Positions 1-6,146 of a DNA stretch of 7,229 nucleotides are shown here, in pieces. The DNA is taken from NCBI GenBank assembly GCA_046727895.1, contig JBKPDM010000181.1, positions 1 through 7,229 on the forward strand, in the 5' to 3' direction. The translations under genes were made by a program, and so were the position numbers. The notes beneath the pieces are model-generated. The model searched no databases. It worked only from the letters and a program-made list of their open reading frames with translations, and was not told the origin of the DNA. The stretch's first letter is position 1, and every line of letters begins with the position of its first letter. The stretch comes from DATAOG01 sp046727895 (GTDB lineage: Bacteria; Pseudomonadota; Alphaproteobacteria; Geminicoccales; Geminicoccaceae).

Positions 1-89
1 CAGCCCGTCACCTCGTGATCGGCTTCGAGCAACATCGGGACCATCACCGTGCCGATGTACCCGTGATGACCGGTTACCAGAACTCGCAT
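1..89 (-). CDS. NAD-dependent epimerase/dehydratase, N-terminal fragment
   Basis: Only the first 29 codons are present; the gene runs off the left edge. The translation begins MRVLVTGHHGYIGTVMVPML, the first beta strand and glycine-rich loop (GHHGYIG, fitting GxxGxxG) of a Rossmann fold. This is typical of extended short-chain dehydrogenases such as UDP-glucose 4-epimerase and dTDP-glucose 4,6-dehydratase relatives, which act on nucleotide sugars in the cytoplasm using bound NAD(P). The ATG at 87-89 is supported by AAGGAG nine bases upstream. The exact substrate cannot be read from this fragment. With the DegT-family gene at 1878, facing away from it, it suggests a sugar-modification or polysaccharide locus. 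Confidence 0.85.
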   Translation of the reverse strand, partial: MRVLVTGHHGYIGTVMVPMLLEADHEVTG

Positions 90-98
90 CCTCTCGCG

Positions 99-104
99 CT
101 CCTT
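99..104 (-). promoter_or_regulatory. Ribosome binding site of the epimerase fragment
   Basis: On the minus strand AAGGAG lies nine bases before the ATG at 89. It is a strong Shine-Dalgarno match and fixes the start codon. Further upstream, TTGCCT and TACAAG 16 bases apart (about 178-205) could be a weak sigma-70 promoter, but the match is poor. Confidence 0.7.
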
Positions 105-561
105 GCTGGTGAACTGATCCGGATGCCCCGATCGATGCTCCAGCGAGGACGACCTGAGGGTACCGCATCACGCGCCAACCTTGTAAGATCCCTGATCGGT
201 GAGGCAATTGCGGCAATCGAGGTATTTTAACATCAACGCTCCGTGATCTGCCGTCTTCGCCCGGGATTCAGTAGTGATCTCCAGCTGCGCTGGCCGTCCG
301 TGCTAGAATTTTCGGTCACCTCTCCAGCCTCAATCTCGTGTGCGCCACCGCCCCCGCCTTCGGTTGCGCTCCCGAACCAATTCAAGATCGCGATTCCAAG
401 AGGAGAACCCAATCGTCGAACCCAGACCTATTGTTGCCGGCCAAGGCCTTGAAAGGAATCAGATTGACGAGCTCGGCGAGCGCCTCGAACGGCTGACCTT
501 GAAACGGCGGCTGGCCGTAGGCACTGGCCGGCGGGTTCGTCGAACCTGCGGCGTCGCGCTC
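105..561. other. Region without a convincing gene between epimerase and transposase remnant
   Basis: About 460 bases hold the 5' leader of the leftward epimerase and the left flank of the transposase remnant. Several frames are open, but their predicted proteins are rich in Arg, Pro and Ser and match nothing I recognise. The frame that continues into the transposase is open from 340, with a helical-looking stretch (IDELGERLERLTLKRRL, near 460-510), but this is not part of the IS630 family N-terminus. A short perfect inverted repeat, GGTTCG-T-CGAACC, lies at 534-546, just before the transposase start. I could not identify IS630 terminal inverted repeats or a TA target duplication. Confidence 0.5.
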
Positions 562-1039
562 ATGGCGATGCGCAAGGGGATCGAGATCGAAGTGAGCGCC
601 GCCGATCGTGCTCGGCTCGAGGCGATCGTGGCGGACCGGAACAGCCCGCAGAAACACGTCTGGCGGGCGCGGATCATCCTGCCGACCACGGATGGGTGCG
701 GCACCGCCGCGACGATGCGCCGGGCCGGGGTGTCGAAGCCCAGCGTCTGGCGCTGGCAGGAGCGGTTCATGAGCGACGGCGTGGACGGTCTGTTGCACGA
801 CAGGACCCGGCCAGCACGCATCCCGCCGTTGCCCAAGGCCGTGGTCGAGGGGCTGGTGACGCGGACGCTGGCAGAGCCGCCCCCGGACGAGGTGACCCAT
901 TGGACGGCAACCGGCGATGGCCGTGGCCAGCGGACCCTCCGTCGCTGCCCTGCAGGAAGCCATCAACCGCTTCGTTGCGGCGCACAACCGCAACCCCAAG
1001 CCGTTCCTCTGGAAACTCATCCGGCTGGTCGCCGACTGA
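562..1039 (+). pseudogene. IS630-family transposase remnant (frameshift and internal deletion)
   Basis: Residues 1-115 from the ATG at 562 are a typical IS630-family N-terminus: MRKGIEIEVSAADRARLEAI, then a helix-turn-helix region (MRRAGVSKPSVWRWQERF), then the linker GVDGLLHDRTRPAR and the conserved THWT at 895-906. After THWT the family normally continues with an A-M-A-x-A-x-G motif. Here that motif (AMAVASGPSV, 914-943) is in the next frame, consistent with one extra base between 907 and 916. It joins directly to a C-terminal family motif, LQEAINRFVAAHNRNPKPF, ending at TGA 1037-1039. The DDE catalytic core between them, roughly 180 residues in a family of about 350, is missing. The protein cannot be active. 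The last residues after KPF also diverge from the family. Terminal inverted repeats were not found. Confidence 0.85.
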
Positions 1040-1060
1040 CCGGGGTCGAAAGAGCGGTCA

Positions 1061-1240
1061 ATGAAGAAAATCCTCATCTCGGCCGCGTCCTATGCTTTGC
1101 CGACATGGCAGCTGGAGGCGTGCTCAAGCGGCTGGCGCGCCTGCCAAGCGGCTTGCACGCCCAACTTCACTTCAAATAAAATCCGCCTCCTATTCAATTC
1201 CGGCGTATCGGGCGATGTTACAAATTTTGCGGACAACTAA
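1061..1240 (+). CDS. Possible small protein, 59 aa, with a signal-like N-terminus
   Basis: An ATG at 1061 opens a 59-residue frame ending in TAA at 1238-1240. It begins MKKILISAASYAL, resembling the charged and hydrophobic parts of a Sec signal peptide. A proline at residue 14 and a Trp/Gln follow, so the hydrophobic segment is short and no signal peptidase site is obvious. Three cysteines lie at residues 21, 28 and 32, and the tail (NSGVSGDVTNFADN) is polar. GAAAGAG six bases upstream is a partial Shine-Dalgarno site. It starts 21 bases after the transposase remnant, in a region of decay. It may be a true small gene, the start of a larger secreted protein broken by a frameshift, or chance. 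I recognise no family. Confidence 0.3.
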   Translation: MKKILISAASYALPTWQLEACSSGWRACQAACTPNFTSNKIRLLFNSGVSGDVTNFADN

Positions 1241-1569
1241 TCAGCCTTTTGTCCATTCTTTGTCTTCCACATTGTTGCCGGTTGCGACAACCTTGGAGCA
1301 TTTTAAGATGACCATCTGACCAAAGATGTAGGAGCTACTCCCTGGGCTGATGGCCATTTGCGGGCCTGTACTGGTCGGGACTCCCTGATAATTTTTCGCT
1401 CTGGGTAGGCTGGGCCTCGATGAGGGTGCGCCTGACAGCATGCCATGGTCGGTACCTTAGAACGAGCTGTCGGCTGAACCCGGGGAGCGGCGCAGCCGCT
1501 GAACCGGCCGAGCGCTCAACGGCGCGGTACGCCCAGCGCTCCGGCAAAGGCGTCACTTCGGTATCAAGG
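1241..1569. other. Unassigned spacer DNA with a more AT-rich left part
   Basis: I see no gene here. The left part (about 1170-1420) is noticeably richer in A and T than the flanks, as expected for acquired or non-coding DNA. GGACAA (1231-1236) and TTGTCC (1249-1254) form a perfect six-base inverted repeat around a 12-base loop, overlapping the end of the small reading frame at 1061. No T-run follows, so it is not a clear terminator. A plus-strand frame from 1420 to 1881 is open but unrecognised. Confidence 0.4.
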
Positions 1570-1878
1570 TCAGGGTCGGGGATCGAGTTGAGCATCGACC
1601 GGGGCAGAGAGCAGACGGTCCAAGGTCGCTTCCGTGAGACGGTCTTGGGTAAGCCGCTCACTGAGGCAGATCTGGTGGTTCACCAGGCGGTGCTCCAGAT
1701 CACGCAATGCGCCGCCGGGTCACCCAAGGGTCTCGAGGTGGAGGTGACCGTACAGGCGCCGCATGAAGGGCTCGGCTTCCCCCGTGGGATCGCGCCGGAA
1801 GATGGATCTTGGGGTTTCAATTGCTGGCGCGCGCAGCTTGCGCACCCTGAGTCGCGCGCCTTGGTCGATATCTCCCGG
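1570..1878 (-). pseudogene. Possible leftward coding remnant of unknown family
   Basis: One minus-strand frame gives a protein-like translation in two blocks separated by a single TGA at 1720-1722. The first block includes LRVRKLRAPAIETPRSIFRR and EPFMRRLYGHLHLETLG. The second includes LRDLEHRLVNHQICLSERL and DRLTEATLDRLLSAPVDAQL, and ends at TGA 1570-1572. The blocks look helical with natural amino-acid use, and third positions are about three-quarters G or C. No start codon with a ribosome site was found, and I do not recognise the family. The opposite strand is also open here (1420-1881) with similar third-position composition, so strand choice is uncertain. If real, it is a broken gene ending abruptly against the aminotransferase start. 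Confidence 0.2.
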
Positions 1879-3071
1879 TGATTCCGATCGCAAAGCCGCT
1901 GCTGGGCGCCGCCGAAGCGGACGCCGCGCGCGACGCCGTCCTGTCCGGCCGGTTGACCCAGGGGCCCGAGGTTACGGCTTTCGAGCAGGAGTTCGCCCAG
2001 GCAGTCGGGGCCGACCATGCCTGCGCCGTCGCCAATTGCACGACGGCGCTGCACCTTGCGCTGCTCGCGGTGGGCGTGAGGCCCGGCGATGAGGTGATCA
2101 CCGTCAGCCATTCATTCATCGCGACGACCAGCGCCATCCGCTATTGTGGTGCCGTCCCAATATTCGTCGACGTCACACCCGATACATTCAATCTCGACCC
2201 GAGTGGGCTCGCCGTGGCAATCACCCGCCGCACGCGGGCGATCCTGTGCGTCCACCAGATGGGCATGCCGTGCGATCTCAGGCCGATCCTGGCTTTTGCG
2301 CGCGCGCGCAGGCTGGCGGTCATCGAGGATGCCGCCTCCGCGGTGGGCGCCGAGATTCGCCTGAACGAGACGTGGGAGAGGATCGGCCGGCCACACGGCG
2401 ACATCGCCTGCTTCTCGTTCCATCCGGAGCAGGTCATCACCACCGGCGACGGCGGCATGCTGACGACGTCGAATCGCAACTTCGACCGGCTGTTCCGGCT
2501 CTGGCGCCAGCATGGCATGAGCGTCCCTGAGCCCGTGCGCTCCGGCGCCGCAATTGTGATGTTTGAGGACTACCCGGTCCTTGGTTACAACTACCGCATG
2601 ACCGAGATGCAGGGAGCCATCGGTCGTATCCAGCTGCGACGATTGTCGGCCCTGATCGCCCGCCGTCGCGCTTTAGCCGAACGTTACCACCGGTTGCTCG
2701 ACCAGGTGGCCGACCTGCGCCCCCCTAGCGAGCCGGCTTGGGCCCGGTCCAACTGGCAACGCTATTGCGTCCGGCTGCCGACCGGGGTGGCGCAACGGAC
2801 GGTGATGCAGTCGATGCTGGAATCTGGCGTGGCGACCCGGCGGGGCGTGATGTGCGCGCACCTGGAGCCAGCCTGCGCCAACCTTCCGCGCCGCCAGCCG
2901 CTCACCGTGTCGGAACAGGCGCAGACCGAGTGCCTTCTGCTGCCGCTGTTCCCGCAGATGACTGACCTGGAGCAGGATCACGCGGTTGTCGCCTTGCAGA
3001 GAGCGATCGCCTCGCTCAGGCGCCAGCGCCGCGAGAAGCCCGCGCCGTGGACCGACAGCCCGGGCGGCTGA
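1878..3071 (+). CDS. DegT/DnrJ/EryC1/StrS aminotransferase homologue lacking the catalytic lysine
   Basis: The 397-residue protein has normal family length and begins MIPIAKPLLGAAEA, the usual N-terminus. Members normally transfer an amino group to a 3- or 4-keto nucleotide sugar using PLP, in the cytoplasm. Visible family motifs: NCTTALHLAL at 54-63, VHQMGMPCDL at 125-134, IEDAAS at 149-154 with the PLP-ring Asp151, WERIGRPHGDIACFSFHP at 166-183, TTGDGGMLTT at 188-197, and LGYNYRMTEMQGAIGRIQL at 235-253. The position that is normally lysine (FHP-R-K-VITTGDGG) reads E184-Q185. The only lysines are K6 and K387, so no substitute Schiff-base residue is apparent. The start is GTG with no recognisable Shine-Dalgarno. 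It could be a pseudo-enzyme, a lysine-independent variant or a decaying gene; the otherwise intact frame argues against old decay. Confidence 0.9.
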   Translation: MIPIAKPLLGAAEADAARDAVLSGRLTQGPEVTAFEQEFAQAVGADHACAVANCTTALHLALLAVGVRPGDEVITVSHSFIATTSAIRYCGAVPIFVDVTPDTFNLDPSGLAVAITRRTRAILCVHQMGMPCDLRPILAFARARRLAVIEDAASAVGAEIRLNETWERIGRPHGDIACFSFHPEQVITTGDGGMLTTSNRNFDRLFRLWRQHGMSVPEPVRSGAAIVMFEDYPVLGYNYRMTEMQGAIGRIQLRRLSALIARRRALAERYHRLLDQVADLRPPSEPAWARSNWQRYCVRLPTGVAQRTVMQSMLESGVATRRGVMCAHLEPACANLPRRQPLTVSEQAQTECLLLPLFPQMTDLEQDHAVVALQRAIASLRRQRREKPAPWTDSPGG

Positions 3072-3242
3072 GCTCAAACGCCCGGGGAAACAGCCGTGGC
3101 GGCGCCTTGTCCGTCATAGTGAAAAAGGGCGGGTGAGCTATCTCGGCCACGTGGCGACCATGGAGAAAGATCGTTCGCCAACATCGACCGGCCGTCGCAT
3201 GCACCCGCCCCGGTTAAAGACGGTCCGCATCGCATCGCGCAA

Positions 3243-3262
3243 GCCCCCTTGTCCGCGGGGGC
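3243..3262 (-). terminator. Possible terminator hairpin after the LuxR-type gene
   Basis: GCCCCC and GGGGGC form a perfect six-base-pair GC stem around an eight-base loop, beginning one base after the LuxR-type stop codon. In the direction of that gene the following bases are TTGCGCG, not a T-run, so it is a weak intrinsic terminator. It could also shield the 3' end of the convergent gene on the other strand. Confidence 0.35.
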
Positions 3263-3263
3263 G

Positions 3264-4118
3264 TCAGGCACGTTGATAGTCGTGGATGCCTTCAAAGAAA
3301 CCGCGGGTCAGATAAACGACCTGTGTGCGGTTGGTTGCCTTCAGTTTCTTCATGATGTTACGCACATGCACCTTCACGGTGCTCTCGCACATGTTCAGCT
3401 CATAGGCGATCAGCTTGTTCGCCATGCCGCGCCGCAGGCAGTCCAGAATCTGGCCCTGGCGTTGGGTAAATCCCTCGATCAGCGGCTCCCCCGCCAAGCC
3501 TTGCGGACGGCCGCCCTGGGACAGAAGGGCGGCTGTGGGTGCAAACGTACCGCCGACGCAGACAAGCTGCACCGCACCGACGGCCACCATCGACGCCAGG
3601 CTCGTCGGAATGTAGCCGCGTACACCAAGTTCGAAGGCCTGTCGAATATTCTCGGAATCCTCATAGTCCGACAGTACCGCCACCGGGATCTCCGGCAGCA
3701 GTTCGCTCATGCGCGACACCAAGCGCGCCACCGCGCCCGATGACATACGCTCGGGTCCGGTATTGATGATGACCGCCCGGATCTGGTCGCTCAGGTTCGG
3801 GGTTGTCTCGATCTGATCCGGGTCCGACAAGATACAAACCCTGAATCCGCTGAGACTGCTTTGCAACCAGCCTCCGACGCAGTCCCGAGTGAGTGCCCGG
3901 GGATCGAGGTAGATCACCGCCTGATGCTCTACCGACGCTCCGTTTCCCACCCAGCCCGCGGGTGCATCCTGCCGCAAGGTCGCAGCATCCCCCTGCGGCC
4001 CGAACCTGCTTCCGTCGGATATCGCCGATGGCGGTCTCTCAGAACCTACCGCCGCGCTGCTGTCGCAAGACGTCATATTTTCTCGGTGTTGGTCCTTGGC
4101 GCTCTTCAACACGTACAT
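3264..4118 (-). CDS. LuxR/FixJ-type transcriptional regulator with aspartate-less receiver-like domain
   Basis: The 284-residue protein has an unstructured, polar N-terminus (1-60), a receiver-like domain (about 65-195) and a C-terminal LuxR helix-turn-helix (about 215-275). The HTH is classic: FTQRQGQILDCLRRGMANK, then AYELNMCESTVKVHVRNIMK, then KLKATNRTQVV. In the receiver-like part, beta-3 reads AVIINTGPERM, with N119 where the phospho-acceptor Asp is expected, and the beta-5 lysine position reads GYIPTS (T172). Ser150 keeps the usual Ser/Thr position. It is therefore unlikely to be phosphorylated in the usual way and no kinase gene is adjacent. The ATG at 4116-4118 has GGGGGAG seven bases upstream; a TTG 14 codons earlier lacks this support. 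The gene converges on the DegT-family gene, so control of polysaccharide genes is a reasonable inference. Confidence 0.88.
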   Translation of the reverse strand: MYVLKSAKDQHRENMTSCDSSAAVGSERPPSAISDGSRFGPQGDAATLRQDAPAGWVGNGASVEHQAVIYLDPRALTRDCVGGWLQSSLSGFRVCILSDPDQIETTPNLSDQIRAVIINTGPERMSSGAVARLVSRMSELLPEIPVAVLSDYEDSENIRQAFELGVRGYIPTSLASMVAVGAVQLVCVGGTFAPTAALLSQGGRPQGLAGEPLIEGFTQRQGQILDCLRRGMANKLIAYELNMCESTVKVHVRNIMKKLKATNRTQVVYLTRGFFEGIHDYQRA

Positions 4119-4125
4119 ACTGGTG

Positions 4126-4132
4126 CTCCCCC
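4126..4132 (-). promoter_or_regulatory. Ribosome binding site deciding the LuxR-type start
   Basis: GGGGGAG lies seven bases before the ATG at 4118 on the minus strand. It favours this start over the in-frame TTG at 4160, giving a 284-residue rather than 298-residue product. Confidence 0.65.
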
Positions 4133-4220
4133 GCTTTTGTACGCCAGCCAGTAGCCGCAAGCTTTAGGCCCTTCAGGCTCCAGGCTGCGATCGACGCTCT
4201 TCCCGTACTCGCTACGCTAC

Positions 4221-4284
4221 TCCCTACCCCCTCAAGTAACCGACAATTTTAGTCCCTACCCCCTCAAGTAACCAACAATTTTAG
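4221..4284. repeat. Two tandem 32-bp repeats upstream of the LuxR-type gene
   Basis: Two copies (4221-4252 and 4253-4284) sit head to tail with no spacer and differ at one base (G at 4242, A at 4274). Each contains, on the minus strand, TACTTGAGGGGGTA (4225-4238 and 4257-4270). This is an imperfect inverted repeat of the form TACTT-N4-GGGTA, resembling the TACYY...RRGTA half-sites bound by NarL/LuxR-family HTH proteins. The spacing of 32 bp is about three helical turns, placing both sites on one face. They lie about 105-165 bases before the LuxR-type start, suiting an operator or activator site, possibly autoregulatory. No clear -35/-10 pair was found. Confidence 0.85.
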
Positions 4285-4633
4285 CAAATTGCCGTCCATT
4301 CGGCGTGGACCGTATCGCGACGTGCCGTGGTGTCAAGTTAGGCTAAAAGAGGAGGGTCGAAGGGTCGGCGTACGACATGCTAGGTAGCCGCTTGCCGCAA
4401 TCCTCATGGCCCCGCCACTTGTGCGTTTCCATGAGGGAAAGTGTTGCGTGATAGCACGAAATTTCGATGGGGGTTGTGGTTTCCGTCACAGGGCAAACTC
4501 CCCACCGAGCGCCCCCTAGGGCCACCGATCGCCGGCACGCCCATGGCCCCCAGCATGAGCTGTGGGCGCGCCAAAGTCTCGATCTCGACGAGTAGCGAGC
4601 GGCTTGCTCTCGAACGGGTTCTCCGCCGCGCGG
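4285..4633. other. Region without a convincing gene, with a 10-bp palindrome
   Basis: This stretch lies downstream of the leftward Crp/Fnr gene and upstream of the LuxR-type gene. Minus-strand frames at 4404-4637 and 4343-4525 are open but start at TTG and GTG without ribosome sites and match nothing I know. CGAAATTTCG at 4457-4466 is a perfect 10-bp palindrome, possibly a protein-binding site. TTTCC-ATGA-GGGAAA at 4426-4440 could form a small hairpin. No strong terminator was seen for the Crp/Fnr gene. Confidence 0.45.
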
Positions 4634-5404
4634 TCAATATGAACTCACCGCACCAACGTGCCCCACAATATCGGATTGGGTGCGGGTGCGCTCGAGCGAG
4701 TCAGCAAGCGCCGTGACGTCACAGATAACCAAGGCGCCTCGCCGTCGCTTGAGCAGGCCGCCTCGTTCAAGGGCAGCGAATTCGCGCGAAACGGCCTCGC
4801 GATGCGTGCTGATCCGGGCCGCGAACTCGCTATGGGTTGGCGGCGGCGAGATGACCGCGTAATTCGGTTGATCTGTCCTCAGCCGCCCGAGACGGAGGAG
4901 CTCGGCCCGAACACGATCACGCACGCCAAGTGTGCTGAACTCGCACACGCGTGCATCGAGTACGCGAACGCGCGCCACCTCCAGCCGCAGGATCTGAGCA
5001 GAGATATCCGCGTGCCGACTCATGGCGTCGCGGAATACGACGGCGGGCATGCAGGCCACCATGGTCAACGTGAGCGTCGTCACGCTCGCCGAGCGCGGTC
5101 GGCCGTCGATCGCAGCCAGTTCACCGAAAAACTCACCTGCGCCGATGTCGGCGAAGATCACATCGGTGCGACGCCAGGTGGGCAGCCAAACCCGCACCAC
5201 CCCGCTAGCCAGGAAGTAGACGTCCGTGGTGTGATCGTTATACTCGAGGATCTGCGCTCCGGGCTCACAGCGTCGCCAGAAGCACTGTCGTTCCAGGCGG
5301 CGGATCTCGTGGTCGTCGAGGCTCTTGAACAAGGCGAAGCCCGCCAGCGTACGGCGCTCCCTCGCTGCTTTTTCATTGTATGGTGATGACTCGTTGGCAG
5401 CCAC
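4634..5404 (-). CDS. Crp/Fnr-family transcriptional regulator
   Basis: The 256-residue protein combines an N-terminal cyclic-nucleotide-binding-type beta barrel (about 22-140), a long dimerisation helix (about 125-160) and a C-terminal winged HTH (about 165-235). The phosphate-binding cassette reads GEFFGELAAIDGRPRSASV (90-108), keeping G-E-L and R-S-A as in cAMP-binding relatives, so ligand binding is plausible. The HTH reads THSEFAARISTHREAVSREF followed by AALERGGLLKRRRGALVICD. The cysteines (41, 46, 118, 154, 228) do not form the N-terminal Fnr iron-sulfur cluster pattern, so it is not an oxygen-sensing Fnr by sequence. The start is the GTG at 5402-5404, the first in-frame start near the domain; its ribosome site is weak (GAG). 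It is probably a single-gene unit. Its target genes and ligand are unknown. Confidence 0.92.
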   Translation of the reverse strand: MAANESSPYNEKAARERRTLAGFALFKSLDDHEIRRLERQCFWRRCEPGAQILEYNDHTTDVYFLASGVVRVWLPTWRRTDVIFADIGAGEFFGELAAIDGRPRSASVTTLTLTMVACMPAVVFRDAMSRHADISAQILRLEVARVRVLDARVCEFSTLGVRDRVRAELLRLGRLRTDQPNYAVISPPPTHSEFAARISTHREAVSREFAALERGGLLKRRRGALVICDVTALADSLERTRTQSDIVGHVGAVSSY

Positions 5405-5458
5405 GACAACTCAGCACCACGTGGCGCGGACGCCCACTTTCCAGATGAGCACACTTCA

Positions 5459-5478
5459 CCGACGGACTGTTCTGTCGG
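5459..5478. promoter_or_regulatory. Imperfect inverted repeat upstream of the Crp/Fnr gene
   Basis: CCGAC and GTCGG form perfect outer five-base arms of a 20-bp imperfect palindrome (14 of 20 positions symmetric), 55-74 bases before the GTG start. It lies in the expected 5' leader, so it could be an autoregulatory operator or an mRNA hairpin. It does not match the TGTGA-N6-TCACA Crp site. Confidence 0.3.
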
Positions 5479-5577
5479 CAGAAACCGCACGTCACCTTCG
5501 TGGAATTTGCCTATTCCAAGGCGTAGTACGACCGGGCCACTGGCGCTCCCCACATTTTTATCAAAACTTAGCTAAAT

Positions 5578-5606
5578 TACTAACAGCGTCGGGGAGCTCC
5601 TGTCAA
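5578..5606 (-). promoter_or_regulatory. Likely sigma-70 promoter of the Crp/Fnr gene
   Basis: On the minus strand a perfect -35, TTGACA (5606-5601), is followed 17 bases later by TTAGTA (5583-5578), or TAGTAA at 18 bases. This -10 is weak. The surrounding DNA is the most AT-rich in the neighbourhood and includes the palindrome TTAGCTAA just downstream. It implies a leader of about 165 bases before the GTG at 5404. Confidence 0.45.
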
Positions 5607-5643
5607 CGTAGAATAGTCGAAAACCTTAGGTGCAACAACGCTC

Positions 5644-5665
5644 TACCTAACTCAGCCAGTAGGTA
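5644..5665. repeat. Inverted repeat TACCTAACT / AGTAGGTA
   Basis: Arms TACCTAACT (5644-5652) and AGTAGGTA (5658-5665) pair over eight bases with one bulged A around a five-base loop. The TACCT...AGGTA ends also fit the TACYY...RRGTA pattern seen in the 4221-4284 repeats, though with wider spacing. It lies about 60 bases upstream of the putative TTGACA promoter, so it could be an activator site or a hairpin. Confidence 0.45.
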
Positions 5666-6146
5666 CAGCGAGCGGAGACCACAGCCACAGCCCGTCGAGC
5701 CAGAAGGAGTATGCGCGACACCGCACCGCAGCGAAGGTGCCGAAGCCGGGACGCGCACCCTGCCGGAATGCTCGAGCGCTTCGAACCGGGTCGCTCGGCG
5801 GTGCGGTGTGCATGCGGACACTGGCTCGAGACGTGGTCGACGGTCAGAGCGGCTCCGCGCCGCCGCTCGCAGCTGCGGCTTGAATTCGCAACGCAGGGTC
5901 TTACAAGACTGCGCACCCTACCCTTGCCACGGGCTCAGCGTCATGACTGGTGCGGCGATCCTCGCTGGTCACGCCGCTTGCCGGCGTCGGGTGCTTGGCC
6001 GAAGCTTCGATCGGCACTACGTTCTTGACGGTTCGACCGCAGACGTCCAAGGGACAAGTGCTGCTCGGCGCGGCCGCGGCGCAGCTGCTCTCGCTGTGAT
6101 CGAGCGCCGGTTCGTGGCCGCATCGCTCCACCAAGTGTACGCCTCA
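5666..6146. other. Region without a convincing gene upstream of LptF/LptG
   Basis: No frame here gives a convincing protein. The longest plus-strand frame (5711-6028) is very Arg-rich, and its AAGGAG is only two bases before the ATG, too close for normal use. TTGAAT (5880-5885) and TACAAG (5902-5907), 16 bases apart, could be a weak promoter for the downstream permease, which would then have a leader of over 200 bases. The permease frame is open upstream to about 6000 with alternative GTG codons at 6096, 6114 and 6135. Confidence 0.4.

Noticed and set aside
382..1077. 231-codon minus-strand frame across the transposase remnant
   Set aside because: It is antisense to the clear IS630 motifs on the plus strand.
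1231..1254. GGACAA/TTGTCC inverted repeat as a terminator
   Set aside because: The stem is six pairs with a 12-base loop and no following T-run.
1420..1881. 153-codon plus-strand frame ending with a GTGA overlap onto the aminotransferase start
   Set aside because: The overlap suggests coupling, but the frame has no ribosome site at its start and no recognisable family, and the opposite strand reads at least as protein-like over 1570-1878. Kept only as an alternative.
4221..4284. Tandem 32-bp repeats as a tiny CRISPR array
   Set aside because: The two copies touch with no spacer between them, there are only two, and no cas genes are present.
4343..4525. 60-codon minus-strand frame
   Set aside because: GTG start without a ribosome site, no family features and mixed codon use.
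4404..4637. 77-codon minus-strand frame overlapping the Crp/Fnr stop (TTGA)
   Set aside because: TTG start without a ribosome site, Arg-rich composition and no recognisable motif.
5711..6028. 105-codon plus-strand frame preceded by AAGGAG
   Set aside because: The AAGGAG is only two bases from the ATG, and the protein is a low-complexity Arg-rich string typical of non-coding high-GC DNA.
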